From: Zea mays
Taxonomy: Eukaryota; Streptophyta; Magnoliopsida; Poales; Poaceae
Reading direction: 5' to 3'
Assembly (NCBI RefSeq): GCF_902167145.1
Contig: NC_050101.1
Coordinates: 127,688,990 to 127,752,989, forward strand
DNA length: 64,000 bases
Both the position numbers and the translations under genes were made by a program. Positions 32,546 to 43,787 of the stretch are shown in pieces; position 1 is the stretch's first letter; each line of letters begins with the position of its first letter. The notes beneath the pieces were generated by a model. That model was not told the DNA's origin and did no database searches. It was given only the letters and a program-made list of their open reading frames with translations.

Positions 32546-33067
32546 AAACTAATAAATAAACAATGTGATTAAACTAAATAATTATTAATAAATAACATTT
32601 CAGTTAAGGTTAATCATATTGGTGACTAATTATAAATGCGCAAATCGAATTCCTAAATTAGGTTGTTAAATTGAAACGTCGTTCTAGTAGCCACTCGTTA
32701 AACAAATGTTTAACTATATTAAATAAAATGTGCAAAAATGGGATAAATATTTCTAAATTAAGATAATTTTAATATGAATCTAACGCAACTTGAATGGATC
32801 GAATCGGGTTTAAAACACAAAAGTTATCATTCTTTTAAACTATGTTGTAATTCGCGTGTACTAAATTTACGAGATTGCTATCTTCTTCGTGTCTCTCTTC
32901 TTTCTCGCGCAGGAACTCCATGGCCATAGGGGATGGAGCAGGGGCTACGCAGGGGAAGGGGAAAGCTCGACCGCCATCGGCCAGGCCGCGCAGGGCACGC
33001 GCAGACAGGGACCCGGAGGGGGAGTCTGCACCACGATCGCGCTAGGACAGACTGCGCAGGGGCACGC

Positions 33068-35013
33068 TGTCACACCCGGGTTTCGGGGGACCAAGATCGG
33101 AGAAGAAAAGATCAACATCGACAAGGAAGGATATAACAGTCAAAGCGAATCTCATGATGAATCAAGACTTAAACATTTCGGATGAAATCTTTCCTTGTCA
33201 TAATCCTTCTAGCCTCAACCTATTCCTGCTCTAACCCAATCTTGCCTACTAAATGGCCTAAAAAAATACTTATGCTTTTCCTAATCACCTACTAATTTAT
33301 GATCCAAAATAAGAAAACCTTTTGGTAATGCAACTACTTAAGAAACTAAAAGTTAACTGCCAACCTGACCACATCCCTTTCTTACTAATCTCGAGGACGA
33401 GATTATTTTTAAGGGGGTAGAATTTGTAGCACGCAAAATCACATTTTTGTGATTTACATCTGAGATAAAATGACTTCTAATTATGAATTCATTCCATTAC
33501 AAGTTACATCTATTTTAAAGTAAACACATAATAACAATAAGAGTTTGATAATCAAAACTTAAATTCAAATCTTCGAACTAAAGGTTGGGACAATAAATAA
33601 AAGAAAGACTTTCAATCCATGTATTATTCCCTTCTAAACTATACGCACTCTCTAAAAATATTTAAATTAAAACAACTTAGTAAAGATTATAAAATTACCT
33701 CCTAAAATATGTGAGTAATGAATACTTTTTTGAATTAGCTTTCAATTCGATCACATATAAAAAAAGTAATAAATAAATAATATCTCCTGTAAAGAAAACC
33801 ATGTGGGTTTTACATAATTGAAGCATAAATGAGTAAACTAAAGAATATAAAAATGTTGCATTCATGCTGAAGATTTTCTAATTGCGCATTTAAATTTAAA
33901 AATTGCAATTCAAACTTAGTTTGGAAATCTGAAAAACAAAAATAGGAAACTAAAAAAAAAGAAAAATACACATACCCGCACATGCGCCCGATCAAGCTCT
34001 GCCAGCCCACTTCGGCCAGCAAACGTAGGTCCATACGATGTGCTTCTATTATTTTATTGTTTTTGGCCGGAGCCTACGTCACGAGGACATAAGCAATGAT
34101 GTCAGCTGTATCTCGGTGACGTGCGGGGCCTCCTTGACCGAACGCCATGGCCGCTCGGCGGGATGCGTTGTTTGCCCCGGATTTCACCAAACTCTGAATC
34201 TCTCATGACCCCAACTGAGTTCCGTTATTGGTGGGTGCTGTGTGGAATCTGTCGTGGGGTGCTTGCTATAAAACTAGATCCCTCCACCACCATGAACGGA
34301 GTGCTCGTGTAGAGAGAGAGAGTGTGTGTCGTCTGCCGCCGTGGCCGGGACTCGTCAGAGAAGCATATGCGGGTGGGTGCTCTGCTAGTTGTGTGCATCT
34401 ATGGCACTCCAGCCACCCCCGCCTCCACCAGTGGTGCCGGGGACGCGACCGGCAGAGACGGCGCCAAAGACTGCAGCCACGAGGAGTCCTGGGGCATTCG
34501 CAGCACCGTAGGCGCCCGGGAACTTTCCTGTGCATGCGGCGTTCGGCGGACATAAGTGCCTCCTCGCCGAGCGCTAAAGACCGAGCGGGGCTGCCGCGGT
34601 GCGTGCCTTGTCGATCCAGCGTTGGAACCTCCGGTGAGACTCATCTTTCCCCTAGCCACTTCTAATTTACTCCTTCATGCCGGTAGTGCTCCGTAGGCTA
34701 AGACATTGGGGCTCAGGAGAACTGCGGGACGATCGCCGGTGTGTTTGTGGCCCTAAGGTGGGCACGACATCCTCACCAGCCGAGTCGGAGGTAGAAGAAG
34801 ACATCCGGTTCATGGATCATGGGATGGACGGTCGGGATATAACCTAGATACTAGTCGGTCAGGGCCGAGAGAGACCGTAGATCATAGATCTGAGCACCCT
34901 TACTTGATCTGTCGCGTGGGCAATTTCGGGCCACTGATGGTGGATCCAATGGCCAGGATTTCTGCGTAACCCTTTGGCTCTGGCTGTCTTTCAAAAGAGC
35001 CCCTGTCCTTTTA
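33068..35013 (+). mobile_element. Chromovirus-like gypsy remnant: LTR scrap, pol tail, polypurine tract and LTR
   Basis: TGTCACACCCGGGTTTCGGGG at 33068 looks like a scrap of another LTR. 'atctcgaggacgagatt' followed by AAGGGGGTAG (33411-33420) is the typical pol end and polypurine tract of plant chromoviruses. An LTR then starts at 33425 (TGTAGCAC). This LTR has a TATA box TATAAAAC at 34267-34274. Its right end is not clear, and by about 35014 the Huck-like pol has resumed. No TSD was found. Confidence 0.55.
34267..34274 (+). promoter_or_regulatory. TATA box of the chromovirus-like LTR
   Basis: TATAAAAC follows 'gcttgc' and is followed by a C/T-rich start region, the usual LTR promoter layout. 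Confidence 0.5.
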
Positions 35014-36718
35014 TCGAGCTAGGGGTCCGACGCCTCGACGCTCGTGGTGACTCGCAGCTCGTCACCGAACAAGTCATGAAGAACTCCCACTGCTGCGACC
35101 CGAAGATGGAAGCATACTGCGATGAGGTTCGGCGCCTGGAAGACAAGTTCTACGGGCTCGAGCTCAACCACATCGCCCGACGCTACAACGAGACTGCGGA
35201 CGAGCTGGCTAAAATAGCCTCGGGGCGAACAACGGTTCCCCCGGACGTCTTCTCCCGAGACCTGCATCAACCCTCCGTCAAGACCGACGACACGCCCGAG
35301 CCCGAGAGGGCCTTGGCTCAGTCCGAGGTACCCTCGGCTCAGTCTGAGGTACCCTCGGCTCGGCCCGAGGCACCCTTGGCTCAACCCGAGGCACCCTTGG
35401 CTCGGCCCGAGGTACCCTCGGCCCCCGAGGGTGAGGCACTGCGCGTCGAGGAGGAGCGAAGCGGGGTCACGCATAATCGAAACTGGCAGACCCCGTACTT
35501 GCAATATCTCCACCGAGGAGAGCTACCCCTCGACCGAGCCGAAGCTCGGCGGTTGGCGCGGCGCGCCAAGTCGTTCGTCTTGCTGGGAGACGGGAAGGAG
35601 CTCTACCACCGCAGCCCCTCGGGCATCCTCCAGCGATGCATTTCCATCGCCGAAGGTCAGGAGCTCCTACAAGAGATACACTCGGGGGCTTGCGGCCATC
35701 ACGCAACACCTCGAACCCTTGTTGGAAACGCCTTCCGACAAGGTTTCTACTGGCCAACGGCGGTGGCCGACGCCACTAGAATTGTCCACACCTGCGAAGG
35801 GTGTCAGTTCTACACAAGGCATACCCACCTGCCTGCTCAGGCCCTGCAGACCATACCCATCACCTGGCCGTTTGCTGTGTGGGGTCTGGACCTAGTTGGC
35901 CCCTTGCAGAAGGCACCCGGGGGCTACACGCACCTGCTGGTCGCCATCGACAAATTCTCCAAGTGGATCGAGGTCCGACCCCTAAACAGCATCAGGTCCG
36001 AACAGGCGGTGGCGTTCTTCACCAACATCATCCATCGCTTTGGGGTCCCGAACTCCATCATCACCGACAACGACACCCAGTTCACCGGCAGAAAGTTCCT
36101 GGACTTCTGCGAGGATCACCACATCCGGGTGGACTGGGCCGCCGTGGCCCACCCCATGACGAATGGGCAGGAAGAACGTGCCAACGGCATGATTCTGCAA
36201 GGACTCAAGCCTCGGATCTACAACGGCCTCAACAAGTTCGGCAAGCGGTGGATGAAGGAACTCCCCTCGGTGGTCTGGAGTCTGAGGACGATGCCGAGCC
36301 GGGCCACGGGCTTCACACCGTTCTTTCTAGTCTATGGGGTCGAGGCCATCTTGCCCACAGACTTAGAATACGGTTCCCCGAGGACGAGGGCCTACGCCGA
36401 CCAAAGCAATCAAGCTAATCGAGAAGACTCACTGGACCAGCTGGAAGAGGCTCGGGACATGGCCTTACTACACTCGGCGCGGTACCAGCAGTCCCTGCGA
36501 CGCTACCACGCCCGAGGGGTTCGATCCCGAGACCTCCAGGTGGGCGACCTGGTGCTTCGGCTGCGACAAGACACCCGAGGACGGCATAAGCTCACGCCTC
36601 CCTGGGAAGGGCCGTTCGTCATCGCCAAAGTTCTGAAGCCCGGAACGTACAAGCTGGCCAACAGTCAAGGCGAGGTCTACAGCAACGCTTGGAACATCCA
36701 ATAGCTACGTCGCTTCTA
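35014..36718 (+). pseudogene. Huck-like pol, C-terminal part (RNase H end and integrase)
   Basis: The frame is open from 34974, but Huck similarity starts about 35014 with ELGVRRLDARGDSQL (RNase H). A Ser/Pro/Glu-rich spacer with repeated 'EVPSA' and 'EAPLA' words follows. The integrase then has the zinc-binding block HSGACGHH...CEGCQFY, the triad aspartates in WGLDLVGPL and ITDNDTQF and the glutamate in GQEERANG. The C-terminal domain GDLVLRLRQ and PPWEGPFVI is present. A TAG at 36702 stops it seven codons before the usual LRRFYP end. Reverse transcriptase, protease and gag are missing, so it cannot act alone. Confidence 0.88.
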
Positions 36719-37159
36719 CCCTTAAGATGCTTTCAAGTCGTTCGTATGCCTCGTTCCCACGCAAAGTTTAGTCATCAAGGAAGGGTCAGCCTTGCCTCGG
36801 CAAAGCCCGACCCTCCCTTGGGGGCTAAAACTCTGTGCCAAAATTTTCAATCAAAAAGGCTTCCGCGTTCCCCCGGCTATGTCGGTAGCAGGACCCCAAG
36901 ACGCGAACGCGGGTGCATGTAAGTGGCAAGGCTGACTGAGCCGAGGGACTCCTACGCCTCTAGGTTACGGATACCTCACTCGTCACCTACCACGAAAAAT
37001 GACTCCTACTTGGGCAAGCCACCCTGCTACTGACGAACGGGGCCGGACACGCAAAATGAAAGGAAAAGGGGCACGACTTTATGCTACAATAATAAAGTGT
37101 TCGGGCCTCAGCGGCCGCAAAAGACACACGTGCATTCAAAGGAAACTGCTCCGGCAGAG
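36719..37159. other. Spacer between convergent pol and antisense gene (Huck-like)
   Basis: It contains 'gggggctaaaactctgtgcc' and A/T-rich 3'-end-like sequence but no gene. It takes the same place as the 89-bp array in the outer element, though without tandem hairpins. Confidence 0.5.
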
Positions 37160-40100
37160 TTAGGCGTCGCCCGGGGAAGGAGCCGCGCCTTTGGCTTCGT
37201 CCCCGCCTTCGGCAAAGTCCACCCCGGCTTCGGACGACGGCGCAGGCGGGAGGATCTCTGCCTCAAAGGTGGTCGCCAGCATTGCGCTCGGGCCCGCGAC
37301 GGCCGCGTCGAGCCTCTGGACTTCAGCCAGGGCGGCTTCATCTTCGTCAGGGAGGCAATACCCCTCGCTGACCCGCTCCAGATCCACGACGTAGTGGGAA
37401 GCAAACACGACGAAGGCCCGCCTGACGCCGTGGTGTAGCGCCTCGCAGAGTCTGCCGCGCACGTGGTCACCCAAGGCCTGCAGGCGACTTTGAGGGGAGC
37501 TTCCTGAGGGGACGTCGCCGAAGCCAAAGACCTGGCAGAAGTCCGAGATGGCCTCGGACATGGCCGCGTGGTCGGCCTCCCTCTGCTCGGCCGCCTGGGC
37601 AAGCGCCCTGGTGGACTCATCAAGGGCAGACTCGAGCTCTGCGAACAGCCAGAGCGCAAGGCCTCAAACACAAGTGGAGGAAACAAGCTGAAACGAAAAC
37701 CGAAAACAGCCAGGACATACCTCCGGCTCGGGCACGCTGCTCCGAGGCTGCGGCTTGGGCTACGGCTAGGTCTGCTGCAAGGGCTCCGGCCCGGCTTTCG
37801 GCCTCGGCAGCCCGACCCCGAGATTGATCTCGCTCATCGACGACCTGGTCGAACTCCGACTGCCGTCGCTGCACCTCTACGCGTGCCGCTACTGCCTCTG
37901 CTCTCAGATCGGCGCAGAGCAACCGAAGGTCCGCCACCTCGACGCCCTGCTGGGAGAGGCGCGCGGTAGCCCCGGCGAGTGAGGTCCTCAGGGATCGCAG
38001 CGAGCCCCAGACATCGACCTCGTGGCGGATGAACGACGACTTGGCGGCGCTCAGATCCGTCAGATCCTGAGGGAAGGAAGCGGGGCGTCACAAAGGACGC
38101 CTTGATCACAAAAAAGGTATGCCTGAAATCATTACCTGGAGGATCTTGGGGACGTCCCTGCAAAAGACCTCCAAGGATGACCGGAGCGACCCCACCGTTG
38201 CTTCGGCACACTCACGGAGCTCGTCCCAAGACTGCTCCTCCCGCTCATCGTCAAGAACGAAGAAGGGATCCGAAGCCTCACGGGTCCGGAATCGGAGCAA
38301 CTGGCGCCGCCCCTGGGAGCTCCGCCGCGCAGGGACAAGGCTACCGCTCGGCGGGACGGGTCGCATTTCCACGCCCCCTCCTCCGAGGCACCAAGCGTCG
38401 ACGCCTCGGCCCTCTCAGTGTCGGCGGCGACAGGTCGCTCCCCGATCGGGACGGCAGCAACTTCGGCAGCAGCTGGCGCCAGCCCCGACGGCATGTCTGG
38501 TGGGCCCGAGGCCACGTCCGCGCCAGCCGCCTCCCCCAGCGTGACGACCACCTCGACAGAAGAGCCGGCCTTGGGAACTCGCTCCACGGCGACTGGTGCC
38601 GCCTGAGCCCCCCTCTTTGGGGCGCCTTGCGAGAAGGTCAGCTGAACGGCGAGGCCCGGCGCGGCACCGGCTACGGAAGCCGACGCCGTCTTAAGGACTT
38701 TCCGGGGAGCCAGATCGGTCAGGCCATGGCTTCGCTTGCTGAGGAGGAAAGGAAAGTCGCGGTCGAGACATACAAATGAGGAGCCAGGACGAAGACGTTC
38801 TAAGGTACTTACCCGCTCCGGGCCATGATCAACCGTGCCTGAGGAGAGGTCTCTCGGATCTTGACCCCCGAAGGTACCGCCGAGGTCCGCCTCGCCGCTA
38901 GCTTCGGTACCATCCTCGCCTTGGGCACCTTGGACGCCCGGGAGACGGACTGCCCAGGCGCTGCCACGGCAACCTGAGGGTCGCTCTCCTGCGCTGCCGG
39001 CATGGGCAACGGCTCTCGGGGAACAGGCGCCTCGGCCTGACTCCCCAGGGTCACCTCAACTTCCCCAGCCGAGGGGTCGAGTACCCCCTCGGTCTGCCCC
39101 CGCTCTTCGGGCCGGGACCTCGGCGTCCCGACCCCGGGAACTGACGGCGCCAGCCCGCTCGGGGGCTGGCTTGACGACTCCTGGCCTAGCCTCAAACCCG
39201 GGCTGAGGCCAAGGCGGGCAGCCATGTCGCCATCCTCGTCATCGTCTTCATCATCATCGTCGTCGTCAGGCGTTTTCGGTGACGGCTCCCTCGGGAGTCC
39301 ATCCCTCTCCTGCCGACGACGGAGCTTTTCCAAGGCGTCTCGGGCCCGCATTCGCTCGCGGGGCCGAGCCTTCTTCGCGTCCTTTTTCTTCTTCTTCTCC
39401 TCCGCGGCAAACCGCCGCGCTGCTCGGTCCACCGCGTCCTCCGGGACTCATGGCCAGGAAGGCTTGTGACACCCTACCTCCTGGAGACAGATGAAAAGTC
39501 TCGACCGTAAGGACCAAGGGCAATCCGACACAAGGAGAAAGAAGGAGCGGACACTCACCAGGGACACACACCCGCGGTCGGGGCGCAGTAAGGGCTGGGA
39601 GAAGGCGCTGGCGTCCGGTTTTCCCAACGCGACGACCACCCGCCCGTGGAGAACGTCGATGGGAAGGGGATCCGAGGACATCCGCGAGCCCTCCAAGTCA
39701 GCCTCTGGCGTCATCTCCCAAAGCGGCAACCGCCGCTCCGCCAAGGGAAGCACCCTCCGGCGATGAATGGCGGCAATCACTCCCGCAGCGGTGAGCCCTC
39801 CTTTCCGCAACGCCTCCAGGGCCTTGAGAAGGGGCTCGAGATTCTTCTGTCTGTCGTGCGGGGTCCCGTAGCGCCAAGCATCGGCAGCGACGGTGACCAC
39901 TCGCTGAGAAAACGACGGGAGCCTCTCGTCGTCATTCCGGAGATAGAACCACCGGCGCTGCCACCCTTTATTCGAGGACGCAAGGACGGCGGGAATATAC
40001 TGCGACACCCGCGACAGCCTCAGCTGGAGGATGCAGCCGCCGGCCCGCACTGCCGCGCGGACCCTTCTCTCCCCCGTTGGCGAAGCAAAAAGCTCCACAG

Positions 40101-40487
40101 AGAAGAAATGAGTCCACAAGTCCCAGTGGGGGTCGATCCCCAAGTATCCTTCGCACACCGCTACGAAGATGGCGGCTTGCGAGATGGAGTTGGGGCTGAG
40201 GTTGTGCAACTCCACCCCGTAGTTATGCAGGATCGCCCGCATGAAGCGGCTTGCCGGCACACCGAATCCCCGCTCGTGGAAGGAGACGAAGCTCACGACG
40301 TACCCCGACGGCGGGGACGGGGCGGCTCCATTCGGGGGGGGGGGGGGGGGGGAATCCACTCCGGCTGCCTCTCATCAGAGAGAGGGCGACGTAAACCCTC
40401 AGCAACGAGGTCCTCCAGGTCATCTGCCGTGACTGTGGAGAAAGGCCATGGGTCGCGCGGCGAAATAATGGTCACCCGGTCGGCCAT
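37160..40487 (-). pseudogene. Intron-bearing antisense gene of the Huck-like element ('putative gypsy type transposon' domain family)
   Basis: The gene is on minus, opposite pol. The start MADRVTIISPRDPWPF is at 40487. A run of 19 G (40334-40352, prolines on minus) shifts the frame by one. The conserved domain follows: GYVVSFVSFHERGFGVPASR, LHNLSPNSISQAAIFVAVCE, GIDPHWDLWTHFF. GT-AG introns fit at 39558-39481 and from 38812 downward. Later exons carry a Lys/Glu/Asp-rich part (EEKKKKKDAKK, DDDDDDEDDDEDGD) and an end with helical Ala/Glu-rich segments (37160-37561). Layout is parallel to the gene at 15881-19081. Frameshift and stops make this copy inactive. Function of the family is unknown. 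Confidence 0.75.
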
Positions 40488-41730
40488 CACCGAGCAGAAG
40501 GGGTGGCGGCTGAAAGGACTGGGTGGACGATTTCCTTTTCTCTGGCTAAATCTCTCAGGTTGCGAAAACCTAAGAAGGAGGCGAGAAGCAGAGCAAAGAA
40601 CCGTCACCAGACACTCCCCCGAGTATATAAAGACCAAGGCGAGACCCGATCAACATGTCGCCCGAACCCGCCACGGGATTCAAAGACTCAAAGCGAAACG
40701 ACCGTTCCTCGAACGGCCCGCGCACGCGCAACGGCTGCCCCGCGAACCACTCGCCCCGTCGCATTAACTCCGTGGCGGGACAGGCGGTGCCTCTGGCAGG
40801 AGAAGCGAGCGACGTTTCGCCTTCGCCATAATGACCGCGTCAAAAAAGGTACGCCACGTCATTCGATTTTGTATCATTTTCCTTTTCCTCTTTCTCTCTC
40901 TTACAACAGGGACCGGGAAAGGGGGATACCCCGAAAAGGATCCTTCTCCATGAAGGAAACAGGCCCCGAGCCTCCCTACTGATCAGAGGTTCAAAGGCTG
41001 GCCCCTCGGAGGGGTTCAACAGCCGCCTCAGAGCGCCTGGATTCCGCGCCCACTACTAGTCAGAGGTTTGAAGGCTGGCCCCTCGGAAGGGTTCAACGGC
41101 CGCCTCAGGCCACTCGGGCTCCGCGCCCACTACTGATCAGGGGTTCGTAGGCTAGCCCTCGAAGGGTTCACAGCCGCCTCAGACACAGAGCGAGGGATGA
41201 CCCTGGGTACGTTCGATACATAACCAAGGCTCAGGCTACGCTCCCGAGGTACCCTAGGACATTTCCGAGACCAGCGGGAACGATCTTGTAACGGAATCCC
41301 ATCAGAGGGAGGCATCGAGCCCTCGGACCCCGTCGAAAGGGGACCGGGTCCGGCAGATCACCCGCAGGTACTTTTGGAGCGCGCCTCTGGGCCTCTAGCC
41401 GACCCCTAACAAATGGGGCACGGGCGTCCACTCAGATTACCCGTCAGCAGCTCGCTGGAAATACCATGTTCGGTGCCCTCCAAGGGCAACATGGTGCTTT
41501 CCCCCCTCCTCCTTGCGGAAAGGCGACGCAGGGGCGTATGTAAAAAAGTCGAGTCTGTCCCTGACCGTCCTCTCGCCCTGTGCAGAGGCTCGGGGGCTGC
41601 TCTCGCAAACCCGGCTCCGGCCCAACCGTTGACAGCGTCAACATACCAGCCCGAGAACTTGGGACCCGACCGTGCACCCGGGCTACGACCAGCTCGCATG
41701 AGGGAACAACCAGACCAGCCGAAGTGTTTC
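40488..41730. repeat. Huck-like 3' spacer with three tandem units of about 75 bp
   Basis: 'tcagaggtt(c/t)aaggctggcccctcgga', 'gggttcaac(a/g)gccgcctca' and 'ccgcgcccactactgatca' repeat at about 40984, 41060 and 41136. Upstream, TATATAAAG (40624-40632) is a possible TATA element that also reads TATA-like on minus, about 140 nt before the antisense start. No other gene is seen. Confidence 0.65.
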
Positions 41731-42980
41731 TGAGAGCACCTAGGGGGGGGGGGTGAATAGGTGATCCTGTGAAACTTGAAAACTTAAGCCACAAAACTTG
41801 GTTAATCATTAGCACAATAATTGCCAAGTGGCTAAAGAGGAATCCTCAACAAAACACAATAACCAACAATGATCAATCACAGAGATGGCACAGTGGTTAT
41901 CCCGTGGTTCGGCCAAGACCAACGCTTGCCTACTCCATGTTGTGGCGTCCCAACGGACGAGGGTTGCAATCAACCCCTCTCAAGCGGTCCAAAGACCCAC
42001 TTGAATACCACGGTGTTTTGCTTGCTTTTTCTCAATCCCGTTTGCGAGGAATCTCCACAACTTGGAGCCTCTCGCCCTTACACATGAAATTCACAAAGAA
42101 CACGGAGCAAGGGAGGGATTAGCAACGCACACAAGACACAAGAATCAGAGTGTCAACACGCACACAAGTCGCAACAAGAGCTCGCAACACAACTCAATGA
42201 GTTCACAACTCCACTAGAGCTCTATATGCTATCACAATGAAACGAATGCGTGAAATCGATGTCTTGGTGCTTAGGAATGTTGTAGGAATGCTTGGTGTAC
42301 TCCTCCATGCGCCTAGGGGTCCCTTTTATAGCCCCAAGGCAGCTAGGAGCCGTTGAGAGCAATCTAGGAAGGCTGATCTTGCCTTCTGTCGACTGGCGCA
42401 CCGGATAGTCCGGTGCACACCGGACACTGTCCGGTGCCCGATTCCCTTCCAAAAATGGCGCAGTCGACCATTGGCAACCTGAGAGCCGTTGGCGCACCGG
42501 ACAGTCCGGTGCCCCCTTCTAGCCGTTGGCTCGGCCACGTGTCCCGCGCAGATCGCGCGGCCGACCGTTGGCCCTGCCGACCGTTGGCTCACCGGACAGT
42601 CCGGTGCACACCGGACAGTCCGGTGAAATATAGTCGTACGTCGCCGGTGAATTCCCGAGAGCGGCCACTTCGCTCGAGCCAGCCTGGCGCACCGAACACT
42701 GTCCGGTGCACCACCGGACAGTCCGGTGCACCACCGGACAGTCCGGTGCTCCCAGACTGAGCAGATTCTTGGCTACCCGAGCCAAGACATTTTCAATTGG
42801 ATTTTTCCTGTTTCCAGCACTTAGACACAATACATTAGTCCTTAAAACAATGTACTAAGTCTGAGAAACATACCTTTATCCTTGGTTTGTACTTTGTCCA
42901 CCATTTTACGCTTAAGCACTTGTGTCTGACACTAAATCACCAAAATACTTAGAAATGGCCCAAGGCACATTTCCCTTTCA
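41731..42980 (-). repeat. 3' LTR of the copia element
   Basis: On minus it starts TGAAAGGGAAATG and ends GGTGCTCTCA. It holds several copies of the palindrome CACCGGACAGTCCGGTG (42400-42750), some as CACCGGACACTGTCCGGTG. Directly outside is the polypurine tract (42981-42994). Confidence 0.92.
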
Positions 42981-43787
42981 ATCTCCCCCTTTTTGGTGAT
43001 TTATGCCAACACAATATAAAGCAAGTAGAACAAATACAAAATCAATTCAAATAAGAACTCAATTTGTTTTGATTCAAATTTGACATATATGGATCACTCT
43101 TTGCCACCACTTGGTTTGTTTTTGCAAATCAAACTCAAATTTCTATTTCTAAGTCAAACACACATGTTAAGACATAAAGAGAGTCATTCTAAGAGAAATT
43201 GATTCAAGATTTCAAAAACTCCCTTTTTTTCATAATCAACATTTCTCCCCATAAGAAGCCAACTTTTGACAAGAGAGACAATAAAAGAGTTTTGACAAAC
43301 CAAAAGAGTTTTGACAAACCAAAAGCTCTATTTTTACTATTTTCAAAATCTCTCAAGTGGTAGCTGATCCATCTATTGCTTTGGCCTTTATTTTCTCCCG
43401 CTTTGGCATCAAGCACCAAAACGGGATCAATTTTGGCCCCTTAACCCCATTGCCTCACCAAAATCTTCAAATAAGAACACAAAGGCAATAAGAGTACATG
43501 AGATGAACTTGGAATAAGTTACCCTCTCATCGGAGTGCAGTGGAAGTCTTTCATGGTCCAAGTCCACCTTTTCCCTTTCAAACCTCCTTTGAGACTAAAA
43601 CAAGCAAACTCAAGCATAGGGTTAGTCTCAAAGGGTCAAGTTGTAGCACAGCTCCCCCTAAATATGTGCATCACTTGCAAAAAGGACTTGTGAGGTCCAG
43701 GGAGTGTTTGTACAACTTGAGCACCACAATAAGCAACAAAATGCAGAATGAACATGATCAAAGGCATAAACACAGGTATGCTACAAT

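Larger units (their letters stand above)
27941..33067 (-). mobile_element. Non-coding LTR element with TGTCACACCC ends, inserted in the Huck-like leader
   Basis: 27941-28593 and 30539-31193 are the same LTR stretch, almost identical. The left copy is cut short at 28593 and the right one goes on to an end I cannot fix, shown here as 33067. Beside the right copy lies TGGTATCAAAGCC on the minus strand (30521-30536), a primer-binding site of the initiator-Met type, so the element runs on minus. The internal part (28594-30538) has no gag or pol. It is non-autonomous and recent, judging by LTR identity. Confidence 0.7.

Noticed and set aside
34228..34665. 145-codon plus frame
   Set aside because: It lies in the leader region of the chromovirus-like LTR and shows no known domain.
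35801..36418. 205-codon plus-strand frame
   Set aside because: It is in another frame of the Huck-like integrase, whose motifs are clear in the main frame.
39646..40767. 373-codon plus-strand frame
   Set aside because: It lies opposite the antisense gene, which has a recognisable domain on minus. GC-rich low-stop sequence makes it a shadow frame.
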